Part shown: positions 1 through 6,792 of the stretch, piece by piece
How the letters are laid out: the number at the start of each line of letters is the position of its first letter
Numbering within the stretch: position 1 is the first letter of the stretch
Source of the DNA: an uncultured Collinsella sp.
GTDB taxonomy: Bacteria; Actinomycetota; Coriobacteriia; Coriobacteriales; Coriobacteriaceae
DNA length: 14,996 nt
NCBI GenBank assembly: GCA_900545555.1
Contig: UQZI01000051.1
Span: 1-14,996 of the forward strand
Direction: 5' to 3'
Notes under the pieces: model-generated
The model's input: the letters and a program-made list of their open reading frames with translations, nothing else
Databases searched by the model: none
What the model was told of the DNA's origin: nothing
Position numbers and translations under genes: made by a program

Positions 1-120
1 GGCTCCCGCGCCGGCCGTGCCGGCGGTCGCGATAATCGTGGCAGCTATGGCAACAGCCGTGGCGGCAAGCGCGGTAGCAGCTCCCGTCGCCCCGGCGACG
101 GCGGCGGCAAGCGCAAATAA
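1..120 (+). CDS. C-terminal tail of an RGG-rich protein, probably a DEAD-box RNA helicase (partial)
   Basis: The frame is open from the first base and ends in TAA at 118-120, giving 39 residues. It is almost wholly Gly, Arg, Ser, Asn and Lys, with repeated RGG/GGR-type steps, ending GGGKRK. Such basic, disordered RGG tails bind RNA and are typical of the C-terminus of DEAD-box helicases in Actinobacteria. No helicase motif lies in the window, so the family is inferred from the tail alone. Another RNA-binding protein is possible. A strong terminator follows 34 bases after the stop, which fits the end of a transcription unit. Confidence 0.6.
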   Translation, partial: GSRAGRAGGRDNRGSYGNSRGGKRGSSSRRPGDGGGKRK

Positions 121-153
121 CATACGCATCGCGCGATAAGGCGAGATGAGTTT

Positions 154-187
154 GGGCCCCGAGCAGACTATGCTCGGGGCCCTTTTT
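154..187 (+). terminator. Intrinsic terminator of the RGG-tail gene
   Basis: A perfect 12-bp stem (154-165 with 171-182, GGGCCCCGAGCA paired with its complement) has a 5-base loop and is followed by TTTTT at 183-187. It lies 34 bases after the stop codon. Confidence 0.93.
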
Positions 188-331
188 GGTGCAAAGAGGT
201 CAGGTTAATCTGCACCAACGTCTTGAAGTTGCGGTGGAATACGGACTGTTTTGGCCTTTTGAGCGGCTTTTCAGTCCCTATTTCACCGCAACTCATGATT
301 GGTGCAAAGTAACCTGTCCCCCATGCACCAA
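186..331. repeat. Composite inverted-repeat element (BIME/MITE-like)
   Basis: Three hairpins lie back to back. The outer two (186-218 and 299-331) each begin TTGGTGCA and end TGCACCAA. They are inverted copies of one another, sharing TAACCTG in the loop when one is reversed. Between them is a 22-bp stem (227-248 with 272-293) with one mismatch and one G:T pair, around a 23-base loop. The block therefore folds on itself over about 146 bp. It fills most of the non-coding gap before the PTS operon promoter, holds no ORF, and looks like a paired REP element or a small non-autonomous element. Confidence 0.75.
299..331 (+). repeat. REP-like hairpin unit with GTCCC loop (type C)
   Basis: An 8-bp perfect stem (TTGGTGCA 299-306, TGCACCAA 324-331) encloses a 17-base loop. 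GTCCC lies at 316-320, just before the 3' arm. The 33-bp length and the GTCCC position match the hairpins at 5405, 5802 and 9123, although the stem sequence differs. The sister unit at 186-218 is reversed and its GTCCC has decayed to GACCT. Confidence 0.6.
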
Positions 332-403
332 ACAAGGAGTGTCCCTAAGTGTCGCTTAAATACCGTTTATCGAAGAAAAAATACCGTTCGCCGGTCATAA
401 TGA

Positions 404-431
404 TTGTTCTGGCTTTGGGCTTGTCTACAAT
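404..431 (+). promoter_or_regulatory. Promoter of the alpha-glucoside PTS operon
   Basis: TTGTTC at 404-409 (-35) and TACAAT at 426-431 (-10) are 16 bases apart. Transcription would start near 438 and give a leader of about 130 bases before the EIIA start. That leader contains the antiterminator/terminator pair described next. Confidence 0.6.
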
Positions 432-453
432 AGCTCCCGTAAAAAGAAATGCG

Positions 454-488
454 GAAGGTTACCGAGTCCCTCGGACGTGGGCCTAACC
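454..488 (+). promoter_or_regulatory. RAT-like antiterminator site for the LicT-family regulator
   Basis: The leader RNA can form GGTTA (457-461) paired with TAACC (484-488), and directly inside it CCGAG (462-466) paired with CTCGG (470-474) over a 3-base loop. A one-sided bulge covers 475-483. The GGA..GGTTAC.G ... GG.C...AACC pattern matches ribonucleic antiterminators bound by the BglG/LicT/SacY family. Such a regulator is encoded 600 bases downstream. Its 3' arm (481-488) is also the 5' arm of the terminator, so the two folds exclude each other. Confidence 0.65.
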
Positions 489-549
489 AAAGTCTTTGAA
501 CGGATGTGTCTCTATGGACGCATTCGCTTGATTTTGGTTGGGCTATATT
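481..549 (+). terminator. Leader attenuator (terminator competing with the RAT)
   Basis: GCCTAACCAAA (481-491) pairs with TTTGGTTGGGC (533-543) over 11 bp with one G:U pair. Inside it, 501-510 pairs with 517-526 as a second hairpin. A TATATTTAT run follows from 544, just before the RBS of the EIIA gene. The T tract is imperfect, so efficiency is uncertain, but the overlap with the RAT is the usual design of a LicT-type switch. Confidence 0.55.
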
Positions 550-568
550 TATGAAGGGACATGCCACC

Positions 569-1081
569 ATGGGTTTCTTTTCTCGCCTGATGGGCGGTTC
601 GGATGAGCAGAAGACTGCAACTTCCGAGTTCGAAATCCTCGCTCCTGTTTCCGGCGAGCTTGTTCATCTAGAAAATACCAATGACCCCGCTTTTAGCAGC
701 CGTGCCGTGGGCGATGGCGTTGCCGTGGTTCCCCAAGAGGGAACGGTGTGCGCTCCTGTTTCCGGTACCGTCGCGGCGCTGTTCCCGACCGAGCATGCAC
801 TGGGCATCATGTCCGACGACAGCTCTGCTCAGGTGATGCTGCATATCGGAATCGACACTGTTAAACTTGAGGGCAAGGGCTTCCATGCGCTTGTTGCCCA
901 GGGTGACCATGTCGACGCGGGCCAGCCCCTCGTCGAGGTCGATTTCGAGGCGGTTCGCGCCGCTGGCTTCGACCCCACGGTCTTCGTTATCGTGTGCGAG
1001 CGTTCGGAGAACTCGACTCTTCGTGAGCATGCTTCCGGCCCTGTTGCTGTTAAAGAGCCTGTCGTCTGGCTTTCCGAGTAA
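569..1081 (+). CDS. PTS glucose-type EIIA protein (Crr family)
   Basis: This is a 170-residue, free-standing EIIA of the glucose family. It is a cytoplasmic phosphocarrier that takes phosphate from HPr and passes it to the EIIB domain of the transporter. The active-site His is His92 in VMLHIGID, with the partner His76 in PTEHALG; the family spacing is similar (75/90 in E. coli). The core begins near EILAPVSGELV, and ITV/VKLEGKGF-type strands follow. I chose ATG 569 because AAGGGA lies 9 bases upstream; the in-frame ATG at 551 has no RBS. It is the first gene of the operon, 18 bases before the antiterminator gene, and is probably the EIIA partner of the EIICB encoded downstream, which lacks its own EIIA domain. 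Confidence 0.9.
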   Translation: MGFFSRLMGGSDEQKTATSEFEILAPVSGELVHLENTNDPAFSSRAVGDGVAVVPQEGTVCAPVSGTVAALFPTEHALGIMSDDSSAQVMLHIGIDTVKLEGKGFHALVAQGDHVDAGQPLVEVDFEAVRAAGFDPTVFVIVCERSENSTLREHASGPVAVKEPVVWLSE

Positions 1082-1099
1082 ATTCTTGTGGTGGGTACC

Positions 1100-1954
1100 G
1101 TGGTTATCAAGCGAGTTTTCAACAATAACGTCGCAATGGTCACTTCGGACGATGGCTCCGAGCTTATTGTCATCGGTCGAGGCCTCTGCTTTGGCCGTCA
1201 TGCCGGCGACGCTATCGATGAAGCATCGGTCGAAAAGACCTATGCGCTGCAGGAGGGCACTTCTCAGGATTCGCGTACGATTGACCGCTTGGCACATCTT
1301 TTGGAGTCCATTCCCACCGTCAACCTCGTGATTTCCGAGGACATTGTTCAGATGCTTCGTCGAGAGCTCAATGTCGACATCAACGACAAGATTCTCATTG
1401 CTCTCGCAGACCATATCAGCCTTGCTTTGGAGCGCGAGCGCAAGGGCGTCTCCTGCGAGAATCCGTTGCTGCTCGAGATCCAGCAGTTCTATCGCAAGGA
1501 GTATGCGCTCGCTGGTCGTGCGCTGCAGATTGTCAAGGAGTATATGGGCATCCAGATGAGCGAAGAAGAGCAGGGTTTTATTACGCTGCATATCGTCAAC
1601 GCCACTATGCCGCAACGCTCCGACCGCCTCATCATTTCGGTCCAGCTTGTTCGCGACGTGCTCGCAATTGTTTCCGAGCGCTATGCTACGACCCTCGATG
1701 ACACCTCGCTGCCCTATGAGCGTTTCGTCCGCCACCTGCAGTTTTTCGCACAGCGGGCGCTTGACCCCGCGGCCGGGCAGATCAATGACGATGCACTGTT
1801 CCGAATCGATGAAACTAAGTATCCGTGCGCGTTCTCGTGCGCGGACGCCATAGCCGCCCACTTGTCGTCTACCTATAACGTTGTCGTTACCGATGCCGAG
1901 AAGAGTTATCTCGCATATCACATTGTTAACCTGCTTGGAGAACCTGGTCTCTAG
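1100..1954 (+). CDS. licT: BglG/LicT-family transcription antiterminator
   Basis: The 284-residue protein has the classic layout: an N-terminal RNA-binding CAT domain (about 1-57, starting MVIKRVFNNNV) and two PRD domains. Phosphorylatable His residues are visible in PRD1 (LAHLLESIP, ADHISLAL) and PRD2 (VRHLQFFAQ, AYHIVNLL). In this family HPr and EIIB phosphorylate the PRDs, so RNA binding is switched on when substrate is being transported. The likely target is the RAT at 454-488 upstream of its own operon. I prefer GTG 1100, preceded by GGTGGG and giving the usual family N-terminus; GTG 1088 and 1091 are also in frame. The gene lies between the EIIA and EIICB genes, so it would be autoregulated. 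Confidence 0.92.
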   Translation: MVIKRVFNNNVAMVTSDDGSELIVIGRGLCFGRHAGDAIDEASVEKTYALQEGTSQDSRTIDRLAHLLESIPTVNLVISEDIVQMLRRELNVDINDKILIALADHISLALERERKGVSCENPLLLEIQQFYRKEYALAGRALQIVKEYMGIQMSEEEQGFITLHIVNATMPQRSDRLIISVQLVRDVLAIVSERYATTLDDTSLPYERFVRHLQFFAQRALDPAAGQINDDALFRIDETKYPCAFSCADAIAAHLSSTYNVVVTDAEKSYLAYHIVNLLGEPGL

Positions 1955-2053
1955 GCATAACGTGCCCATACATCGATTGATATAAGGCAAGGCTCACGGT
2001 CTTGTCCAGGGCACATCTGTCTTAATTTGCGGAAAAGGAAGGGGAGTACCGCT

Positions 2054-3670
2054 ATGACCGCAAAAAAGAAGTTCAATTTCAAAGCGCCGTTGGAGGTGTT
2101 CGCGAAGTCGATCGTTCAGCCGATGATGTATCTCTCGGTTGCCGGCATTCTGCTCATCGTGGGCATCATTCTGACCAACAAGACCATTTGCGCCTTGATC
2201 CCCGTACTGGGCTCCGGTCCGTTCCAGCTTGTGGGCGCCGTTGTCTATCAGTCGCTGATGTTTATCATCAACAACCTCTCGATTCTGTTCTGCGTGGGCA
2301 TCGCCGGCGCCATGGCAAAGAAGAACAAGGGCCATGCTTCGCTGATTGCCCTGATGTCGTTCTTCCTGTTCCTGCAGGCTAACAACATCGTGCTCAACGC
2401 CACCGGCTCTCTTGCCGAAGCGAGCGGCATGCTCGGTCTTACCGGAACCGGCCAGAGCACCGTTATGGGCATTCAGGTGCTCGATACCGGCGTGTTTGGC
2501 GGCATCATTCTTGGTTGCATCACCGGTGCCGTGTTCAACAAGTACTCGAACAAGCAGTTCCCCATTGCCCTTTCGATGTTCTCGGGCGTTCGCTTCCCGT
2601 TCCTGATCATGATCATCATCTCCTGGATCATGGGCGCTGGCTTCTGCATCGTTTGGCCTCCGGTTCAGGGTGCCATCTCCTCCGTTGCCGGCATCATTAA
2701 GGAATCGGGCAACATCGGTCTGTTTATCTACGGCATGCTCAACAAGCTGCTCGTTCCCACCGGTCTGCACCACCTCATCTACACCCCGTTCCAGTTCTCC
2801 GATGTGGGTGGCACCCTGACGCTGGGTGATCAGGTTATCGCCGGCGCCTATCCCATCCGTGTCGCCGAGATGGCAATGACGGGCCAGCCCTTCTCCGATA
2901 GCACGTATTTCAACAGCTACACCTTCAACAACCTGTGGCCCTACATCGGTATCGGTCTCGCCTTTATCTTCACCGCCTACAAGCAGAACAAGGACAAGAC
3001 CAAGGCCGTTATCATCCCGCTGATCATCACCGCCGTGCTCTCCTGTGTCACCGAGCCCATGGACTTCCTCTTTGTCTTTGCCGCTCCCGTGCTCTTTGTC
3101 GTTCACTCGGTTCTTTCCGGCATCTTCCTGGTCCTGCTCAAGGTCCTCTCCGTGCCCGCTTCGACTGCAGGCGGCATCATCAACATCGTGGTTTCCAACC
3201 TGGTCCTCGGTGTCGATAAGACCAACTGGCCGGTCATGCTGGTGCTTGGAGTCGTCAACGCCGCTCTGTACTTCTTCCTCTTCACCTTCCTTATTAAGAA
3301 GCTCAACCTCCACACGCCTGGTCGCGAGGAAGAGTCCGAGCTCGCCGAGTCCGTTGCCGAGGGCGAGGCCGCCGCGTCTGTCGCGGTGAAGCAGGGCGCT
3401 GTTGCCGCAGCTCCCGCAGAGGGCGTCGATGCAGGTATTGCCGACCTGGTCGCAGGTCTTGGCGGCAAGGACAACATCGAGGAGCTCGAGAACTGCTTTA
3501 CACGTCTTCGCGTGAACGTTAAGAACCCGGACCTCATCGATGAGGACCTCATCAACCACGTGCCCAACAGCGGCATCAACCGCAACGGCAACAATATCCA
3601 GATCATCTTTGGCATGAAGGTCGCCGAGATGCGCGACAAGGTCGAAAACGCAATTGAGAAGGAGCAGTAA
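2054..3670 (+). CDS. PTS EIICB transporter, alpha-glucoside/maltose type
   Basis: A 538-residue membrane permease fused to EIIB. The EIIC part (about 1-420) has many hydrophobic segments and the conserved TEPMDF motif at 333-338 that contacts sugar in this superfamily. An Ala/Glu/Val-rich linker (about 430-455) leads to EIIB, with the phosphocysteine Cys481 in ENCFTRLR. It imports a sugar and phosphorylates it using phosphate from EIIA. The co-transcribed GH4 6-phospho-alpha-glucosidase points to maltose or related alpha-glucosides rather than glucose. ATG 2054 has GGAAGGGGA 8 bases upstream; the in-frame TTG 2027 extension is unlikely. There is no EIIA domain, in agreement with the separate EIIA gene. 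Exact sugar range cannot be read from the sequence. Confidence 0.9.
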   Translation: MTAKKKFNFKAPLEVFAKSIVQPMMYLSVAGILLIVGIILTNKTICALIPVLGSGPFQLVGAVVYQSLMFIINNLSILFCVGIAGAMAKKNKGHASLIALMSFFLFLQANNIVLNATGSLAEASGMLGLTGTGQSTVMGIQVLDTGVFGGIILGCITGAVFNKYSNKQFPIALSMFSGVRFPFLIMIIISWIMGAGFCIVWPPVQGAISSVAGIIKESGNIGLFIYGMLNKLLVPTGLHHLIYTPFQFSDVGGTLTLGDQVIAGAYPIRVAEMAMTGQPFSDSTYFNSYTFNNLWPYIGIGLAFIFTAYKQNKDKTKAVIIPLIITAVLSCVTEPMDFLFVFAAPVLFVVHSVLSGIFLVLLKVLSVPASTAGGIINIVVSNLVLGVDKTNWPVMLVLGVVNAALYFFLFTFLIKKLNLHTPGREEESELAESVAEGEAAASVAVKQGAVAAAPAEGVDAGIADLVAGLGGKDNIEELENCFTRLRVNVKNPDLIDEDLINHVPNSGINRNGNNIQIIFGMKVAEMRDKVENAIEKEQ

Positions 3671-3673
3671 ACA

Positions 3674-5056
3674 ATGATCATTACTCTGTGTGGTGGCGGA
3701 TCCACCTTTACCCCCGGCATCGTCAAGTCCATTGCCCTGCGCAAGGACGAGCTCGACGTTGACGAGATTCGTCTGTACGACATCAACGAGGAGCGTCAGC
3801 GCAAGATCGGCGTGCTCGTGGACTGGATTCTGCACGAGGACCTTGGCCTGGACATCAAACTTACGGTGACCACCGACAAGGAGACGGCTTTTACCGACGC
3901 GAGCTTCGTGTTTGCCCAGATGCGCGTGGGCGGCTATGCCATGCGCGAGCAGGACGAGAAGATTCCGCTGCGTCACGGCTGCGTGGGTCAGGAGACCTGC
4001 GGTTGCGGCGGCCTTGCCTACGGCATGCGCACCATCTTCCCCATGGTCGAGCTGATCGATGACGTTGAGAAGTACGCCAAGAAGGATTACTGGATTCTCA
4101 ACTACTCCAACCCTGCCGCCATCGTCTCCGAGGGCTGCCGCGTGCTGCGTCCCAACGCTCGCATCATTAACATCTGCGACATGCCGATCGCGATCATCGA
4201 CGTGGTTTGCGCCGCACTCGATATCGACAAGAAGGATGTCGAGTACGATTACTTTGGCCTCAACCACTTTGGCTGGTTCACCTCGATTCGCCACAAGGGC
4301 GAGGAGGTGCTCCCGCAGCTGCGCGAGTACATCAAGGAGCACGAGATTCTGCTGCCCGATTCGTACCTCAAGGGCATGGGCTCGCTGATGTCCAAGAAGC
4401 CCAAGGAGGCCACTGACGAGCACCCCGAGCAGAACCGCCACACCAAGGGCAGCTGGTACTACGTCTGGAAGGGCGAGTACGAGATCATGGAGTGCTTCCC
4501 GGAGTACCTGCCCAACACGTATCTGAACTACTACCTGCAGCAGAAGGAGTTCGTCGAGCATTCCAACCCCGAGCGCACCCGTGCTAACGAGGTCGAGGAG
4601 ACGCGCGAGAAGAACCTCTTTGATGGCATCGACCACTACGAGAAGACCGGCGAGATCGACGAGAGCACGTTCTATGCGGGCAGCCACGGCGACTGGATTG
4701 CCGATCTGGCTATCGCTCTGAAGAACGACACCAAGCAACGCTTCCTGGTCATTTGCGAGAACAAGGGCGCTATCCCCAACATGCCCTACGACGCTATGGT
4801 CGAGCTGCCTGCCTACATTGGCAAGAATGGCCCCGAGGTCATCAGCCGCGACAACATTCCTCTGTTCCAGCAGGGCCTCATGATGCAGCAGCTGAACTCC
4901 GAGAAGCTCGTGGTCGAGGCTACGATCGAGGGTTCGTACGAGAAGGCACTCAAGGCCTTTACGCTGAACAAGACCGTGCCTTCGATGAAGGTCGCCAAGG
5001 AGGTTCTCGACGACATGATCGAGGCCAACAAGGGTTACTGGCCTGAGCTTAAGTAA
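3674..5056 (+). CDS. malH: 6-phospho-alpha-glucosidase, GH4 family
   Basis: A 460-residue cytoplasmic enzyme, the full length for the family. It opens with the NAD-binding loop GGGSTFTPG (about 7-15). Cys168-Asp169 in NICDMPIAI and His198 in GLNHFGW match the metal-binding and catalytic positions of GH4. CDMP is the alpha-type signature seen in MalH/GlvA/AglB, as against CNVP in the beta-type enzymes. The family uses NAD and a divalent metal for a redox-elimination mechanism, releasing glucose 6-phosphate and glucose from maltose 6-phosphate. AAGGAG at 3659-3664 lies inside the end of the transporter gene and only 3 bases separate the genes, so translation is probably coupled. A strong terminator follows at 5103. 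Confidence 0.94.
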   Translation: MIITLCGGGSTFTPGIVKSIALRKDELDVDEIRLYDINEERQRKIGVLVDWILHEDLGLDIKLTVTTDKETAFTDASFVFAQMRVGGYAMREQDEKIPLRHGCVGQETCGCGGLAYGMRTIFPMVELIDDVEKYAKKDYWILNYSNPAAIVSEGCRVLRPNARIINICDMPIAIIDVVCAALDIDKKDVEYDYFGLNHFGWFTSIRHKGEEVLPQLREYIKEHEILLPDSYLKGMGSLMSKKPKEATDEHPEQNRHTKGSWYYVWKGEYEIMECFPEYLPNTYLNYYLQQKEFVEHSNPERTRANEVEETREKNLFDGIDHYEKTGEIDESTFYAGSHGDWIADLAIALKNDTKQRFLVICENKGAIPNMPYDAMVELPAYIGKNGPEVISRDNIPLFQQGLMMQQLNSEKLVVEATIEGSYEKALKAFTLNKTVPSMKVAKEVLDDMIEANKGYWPELK

Positions 5057-5102
5057 AGACAGAAAGTCACTGGCGTAAAAGGCCGCTGGCTGCATAGCTT
5101 GA

Positions 5103-5147
5103 GCAATGCCCCGTTCGCGTATTTGCGCGGACGGGGCATTGCCGTTT
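5103..5147 (+). terminator. Terminator of the alpha-glucoside PTS operon
   Basis: A 17-bp stem (5103-5119 with 5126-5142, one T:G pair near the loop) has a 6-base loop and is followed by CGTTT. The T run is short, but the stem is very strong and sits 46 bases after the GH4 stop codon. Confidence 0.85.
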
Positions 5148-5162
5148 GGTGCGAAGGGTTGA

Positions 5163-5384
5163 TATGGGGGTGGGCAGCGCCGTCGCGTCGAGATCGCTCG
5201 GGCCCTGCTGTGCCCGGGCGGCGCGGTGATTCTGGACGAGCCCTTTACCGGCTTGGATGCCGCTGCGCGCGATGCGTGCGCCGAGGTCGTGCTCGACTTG
5301 CTCGATGGCCGCACGCTCCTTCTCGCCGCGCACGACGCCACCGACGCTCATGCCCTCGATATCTCGGATACCATCACGTTCTAA
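5163..5384 (+). pseudogene. C-terminal relic of an ABC transporter ATPase
   Basis: Directly after an in-frame TGA (5160-5162) the sequence reads as the second half of an ABC ATPase: signature GGGQRRRVEIARALL, Walker B and D-loop AVILDEPFTGLDAAARD, then a switch His in LLLAAHDATD, ending at TAA 5382-5384. The N-terminal half with Walker A and the Q-loop is missing and no start codon with an RBS is present. The fragment begins only 16 bases after the PTS operon terminator, so a deletion or insertion has joined it there. It cannot bind ATP on its own and is called a pseudogene. The transported substrate cannot be judged from what is left. Confidence 0.88.
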
Positions 5385-5404
5385 GTTCTAGCTCAGCAAC
5401 AAAA

Positions 5405-5436
5405 TGATCCGTTTTCCTCCGTCCCCAAGGGATCAG
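5405..5436 (+). repeat. 32-bp REP-like hairpin repeat, copy 1 (type A)
   Basis: Begins TGATCC and ends GGATCAG, so the ends pair. GTCCC is at 5421-5425 before the 3' arm. It is identical to the copy at 5802-5833 except for one base in the loop (31 of 32). It starts 21 bases after the stop of the ABC ATPase relic. Confidence 0.85.
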
Positions 5437-5456
5437 GTGTGCTATTCTATCTGCGG

Positions 5457-5485
5457 GGTAATACTTAGGAATACCAAGTAATACC
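5457..5485. promoter_or_regulatory. Possible operator of the RelB-like gene
   Basis: GGTAATACTT (5457-5466) and AAGTAATACC (5476-5485) form an inverted repeat with 9 of 10 bases matching; a third AATACC lies between them at 5470-5475. RelB-type antitoxins repress their own genes through such short dyads, and this is the only dyad of this kind upstream of the gene. A weak TATTCT (5443-5448) just before it could be the -10. Function is inferred from position. Confidence 0.4.
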
Positions 5486-5506
5486 AACGCCGTAGAAACA
5501 AACTCC

Positions 5507-5565
5507 AGATGCGGGCCAATCGGGTTGCCTTCACAGCCCGTCGCCCAGCCGCGTGGCCCGCATCT
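5507..5565 (+). promoter_or_regulatory. Strong stem-loop in the leader of the RelB-like gene
   Basis: A perfect 12-bp inverted repeat (5507-5518 with 5554-5565, AGATGCGGGCCA and complement) encloses 35 bases. Within the loop, CGGGTTG (5521-5527) and CAGCCCG (5534-5540) can form a second 7-bp hairpin with one G:U pair. No T run follows, so it is not a normal terminator. It ends about 25 bases before the RBS and could control mRNA stability or translation. Confidence 0.55.
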
Positions 5566-5599
5566 ATCCGCACCACCGTCGTTTCAAAAAGGAAGCGCC

Positions 5600-5800
5600 A
5601 TGGCAGAACACATGACCCCGGTTGTAGCGAAGGTCTTGCCTGAGGAAAAGGCGGCCTTCGCGGCGGCAACCCAGCTCGTAGGCACCACGCCGTCCAACGC
5701 CATCCGCATGTTCATCGCCGCCTTCAATCACTGCGGCACCTTTCCGTTCGACATTTCGCCCAGCGGGGCCTTTGGCACTGTGCCCGATTCTCATCAATAA
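5600..5800 (+). CDS. RelB/DinJ-family antitoxin-like protein, without a neighbouring toxin
   Basis: A 66-residue protein. The stretch VVAKVLPEEKAAFAAATQL, then GTTPSNAIRMFIAAF and GTFPFDIS, is the standard RelB/DinJ pattern: a ribbon-helix-helix DNA-binding part (about 4-45) ending in the conserved 'SNAIRMF' helix and a PF-type tail. These proteins bind their own operator and neutralise RelE/YafQ toxins. ATG 5600 is chosen because AAAAAGGAAG lies just upstream; the longer in-frame ATG 5525 falls inside the leader hairpin. No RelE-like gene follows: the stop is 1 base from a hairpin repeat and the next gene is a membrane protease. It is therefore an orphan, acting as a free regulator or left from a lost toxin pair. 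Confidence 0.8.
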   Translation: MAEHMTPVVAKVLPEEKAAFAAATQLVGTTPSNAIRMFIAAFNHCGTFPFDISPSGAFGTVPDSHQ

Positions 5801-5801
5801 G

Positions 5802-5833
5802 TGATCCGTTTTCCTCCGTCCCCATGGGATCAG
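5802..5833 (+). repeat. 32-bp REP-like hairpin repeat, copy 2 (type A)
   Basis: Second copy of the 5405-5436 repeat in the same orientation, differing at one base (T for A in the loop). It starts 1 base after the stop codon of the RelB-like gene. GTCCC is at 5818-5822. Confidence 0.85.
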
Positions 5834-5883
5834 CTCTCTGCCGAGTTGTGGTAGAACTAGGGAACGGTTTTGAGGAGGTTGGC

Positions 5884-6792
5884 ATGCTCAATGCGATGGC
5901 GTGGGCGCTTGCATGTTTTGGCGTTGTCGCTGCCGATATAGCCCTGAGCGTGGTTCTGTTTTCGGTTCTCGATGCCGTATCGGTGCTGACGGGCTATCCG
6001 ATCGACAATCTCGATATCCAATGGTTCCAGGCTGCCGCTCAGACGGCGTCGTTTTTGATGGCGCTGCTGTGGTGGCGTTATCTGTGGCCCCGCTCCTTCA
6101 TGGCGCGCCGGCAAGGTGAACGTCCGCTCGGCGGGGGAGCAAGTGCTGCATGGAAGCGCATCGCTTGCGTTGTCGTGATTGGCCTTGCCCTGCAGGTGCT
6201 CGTTGGCTACGTGACCGACGCCGTGCTGTCGCTGTTGCCCGACGCCGCGGCCGACTACAGCGAGCTTATCGAGGAAACAGGTATGGGCGACACCAGCTAT
6301 CTCGCCGTCCTGACTACGGTGCTCGGCGCCCCATTTTGTGAAGAGCTGCTGGTGCGCGGCATTATTTTTGAGTTTTCGCTCCGAGCGTTTAATCCGCAGT
6401 GCCGCCCACTTTGGAAGCGCCTGCGTCGTGCGGGTGCGCAGGACGGCGCCATGGTGTCCTGGGCGGCCCCGAGCACGTGGGGTATCGCCGCGGCGGTCGT
6501 GCTGCAGGCGGCGATCTTCGGTTTTATGCACATGAACTGGGTGCAGGGCTGCTATGCGGGCGCTGCCGGCCTCATTTTTGGCTGGGTGCTCGTGACGACC
6601 GGAAAGCTCCGCTACACGATTCTGCTGCACTTTGCCTTTAATGCCGGGTCGTACCTCATGATGTTGCTCTGGTTTGTGAACACGCCGCTCGACGTAGTGA
6701 TCACGGTTGCCATCGCCGGCTTTGTGCTGGTAGAGGCGATGCGGTCGCTCAAACTGACGTGCCAGACGGATCGTCCCTACCAGCAAGCGTGA
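5884..6792 (+). CDS. CPBP-family intramembrane metalloprotease
   Basis: A 302-residue membrane protein with about seven or eight hydrophobic segments. The three CPBP (Rce1/Abi) active-site motifs are all present: EELLVR (Glu153, Glu154, Arg158), FGFMH (Phe212, His216) and HFAFN (His249, Asn253). The family cleaves substrates within the membrane; in bacteria roles range from bacteriocin self-immunity to protein processing, and the substrate here is unknown. ATG 5884 has AGGAGG at 5873-5878. The longer in-frame ATG at 5824 lies inside the hairpin repeat and is rejected. Its last codons overlap the first of three palindromic repeats. The gene seems to stand alone, convergent with the YgiQ-type gene. 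Confidence 0.9.
   Translation: MLNAMAWALACFGVVAADIALSVVLFSVLDAVSVLTGYPIDNLDIQWFQAAAQTASFLMALLWWRYLWPRSFMARRQGERPLGGGASAAWKRIACVVVIGLALQVLVGYVTDAVLSLLPDAAADYSELIEETGMGDTSYLAVLTTVLGAPFCEELLVRGIIFEFSLRAFNPQCRPLWKRLRRAGAQDGAMVSWAAPSTWGIAAAVVLQAAIFGFMHMNWVQGCYAGAAGLIFGWVLVTTGKLRYTILLHFAFNAGSYLMMLLWFVNTPLDVVITVAIAGFVLVEAMRSLKLTCQTDRPYQQA

Noticed and set aside
668..1990. A 440-residue minus-strand open frame
   Set aside because: Antisense shadow of the EIIA and LicT-like genes; no family pattern and no RBS.
1955..2053. A separate promoter or second RAT before the EIICB gene
   Set aside because: A TATAAG at 1981 has no acceptable -35 and no RAT-like fold is visible; the gap is most simply an intergenic part of one operon.
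5146..5162. TTTGGTGCGAAGG resembling the start of the type C repeat
   Set aside because: Only about ten bases match and no complementary arm follows; chance or an unrecognisable relic.
1994..5341. A 1115-residue minus-strand open frame
   Set aside because: It is antisense to the EIICB and GH4 genes, which have clear family motifs and RBSs. Long antisense frames arise from the GC-ending codon bias; the protein is a low-complexity mix of Val, Leu, Asp, His and Gly.
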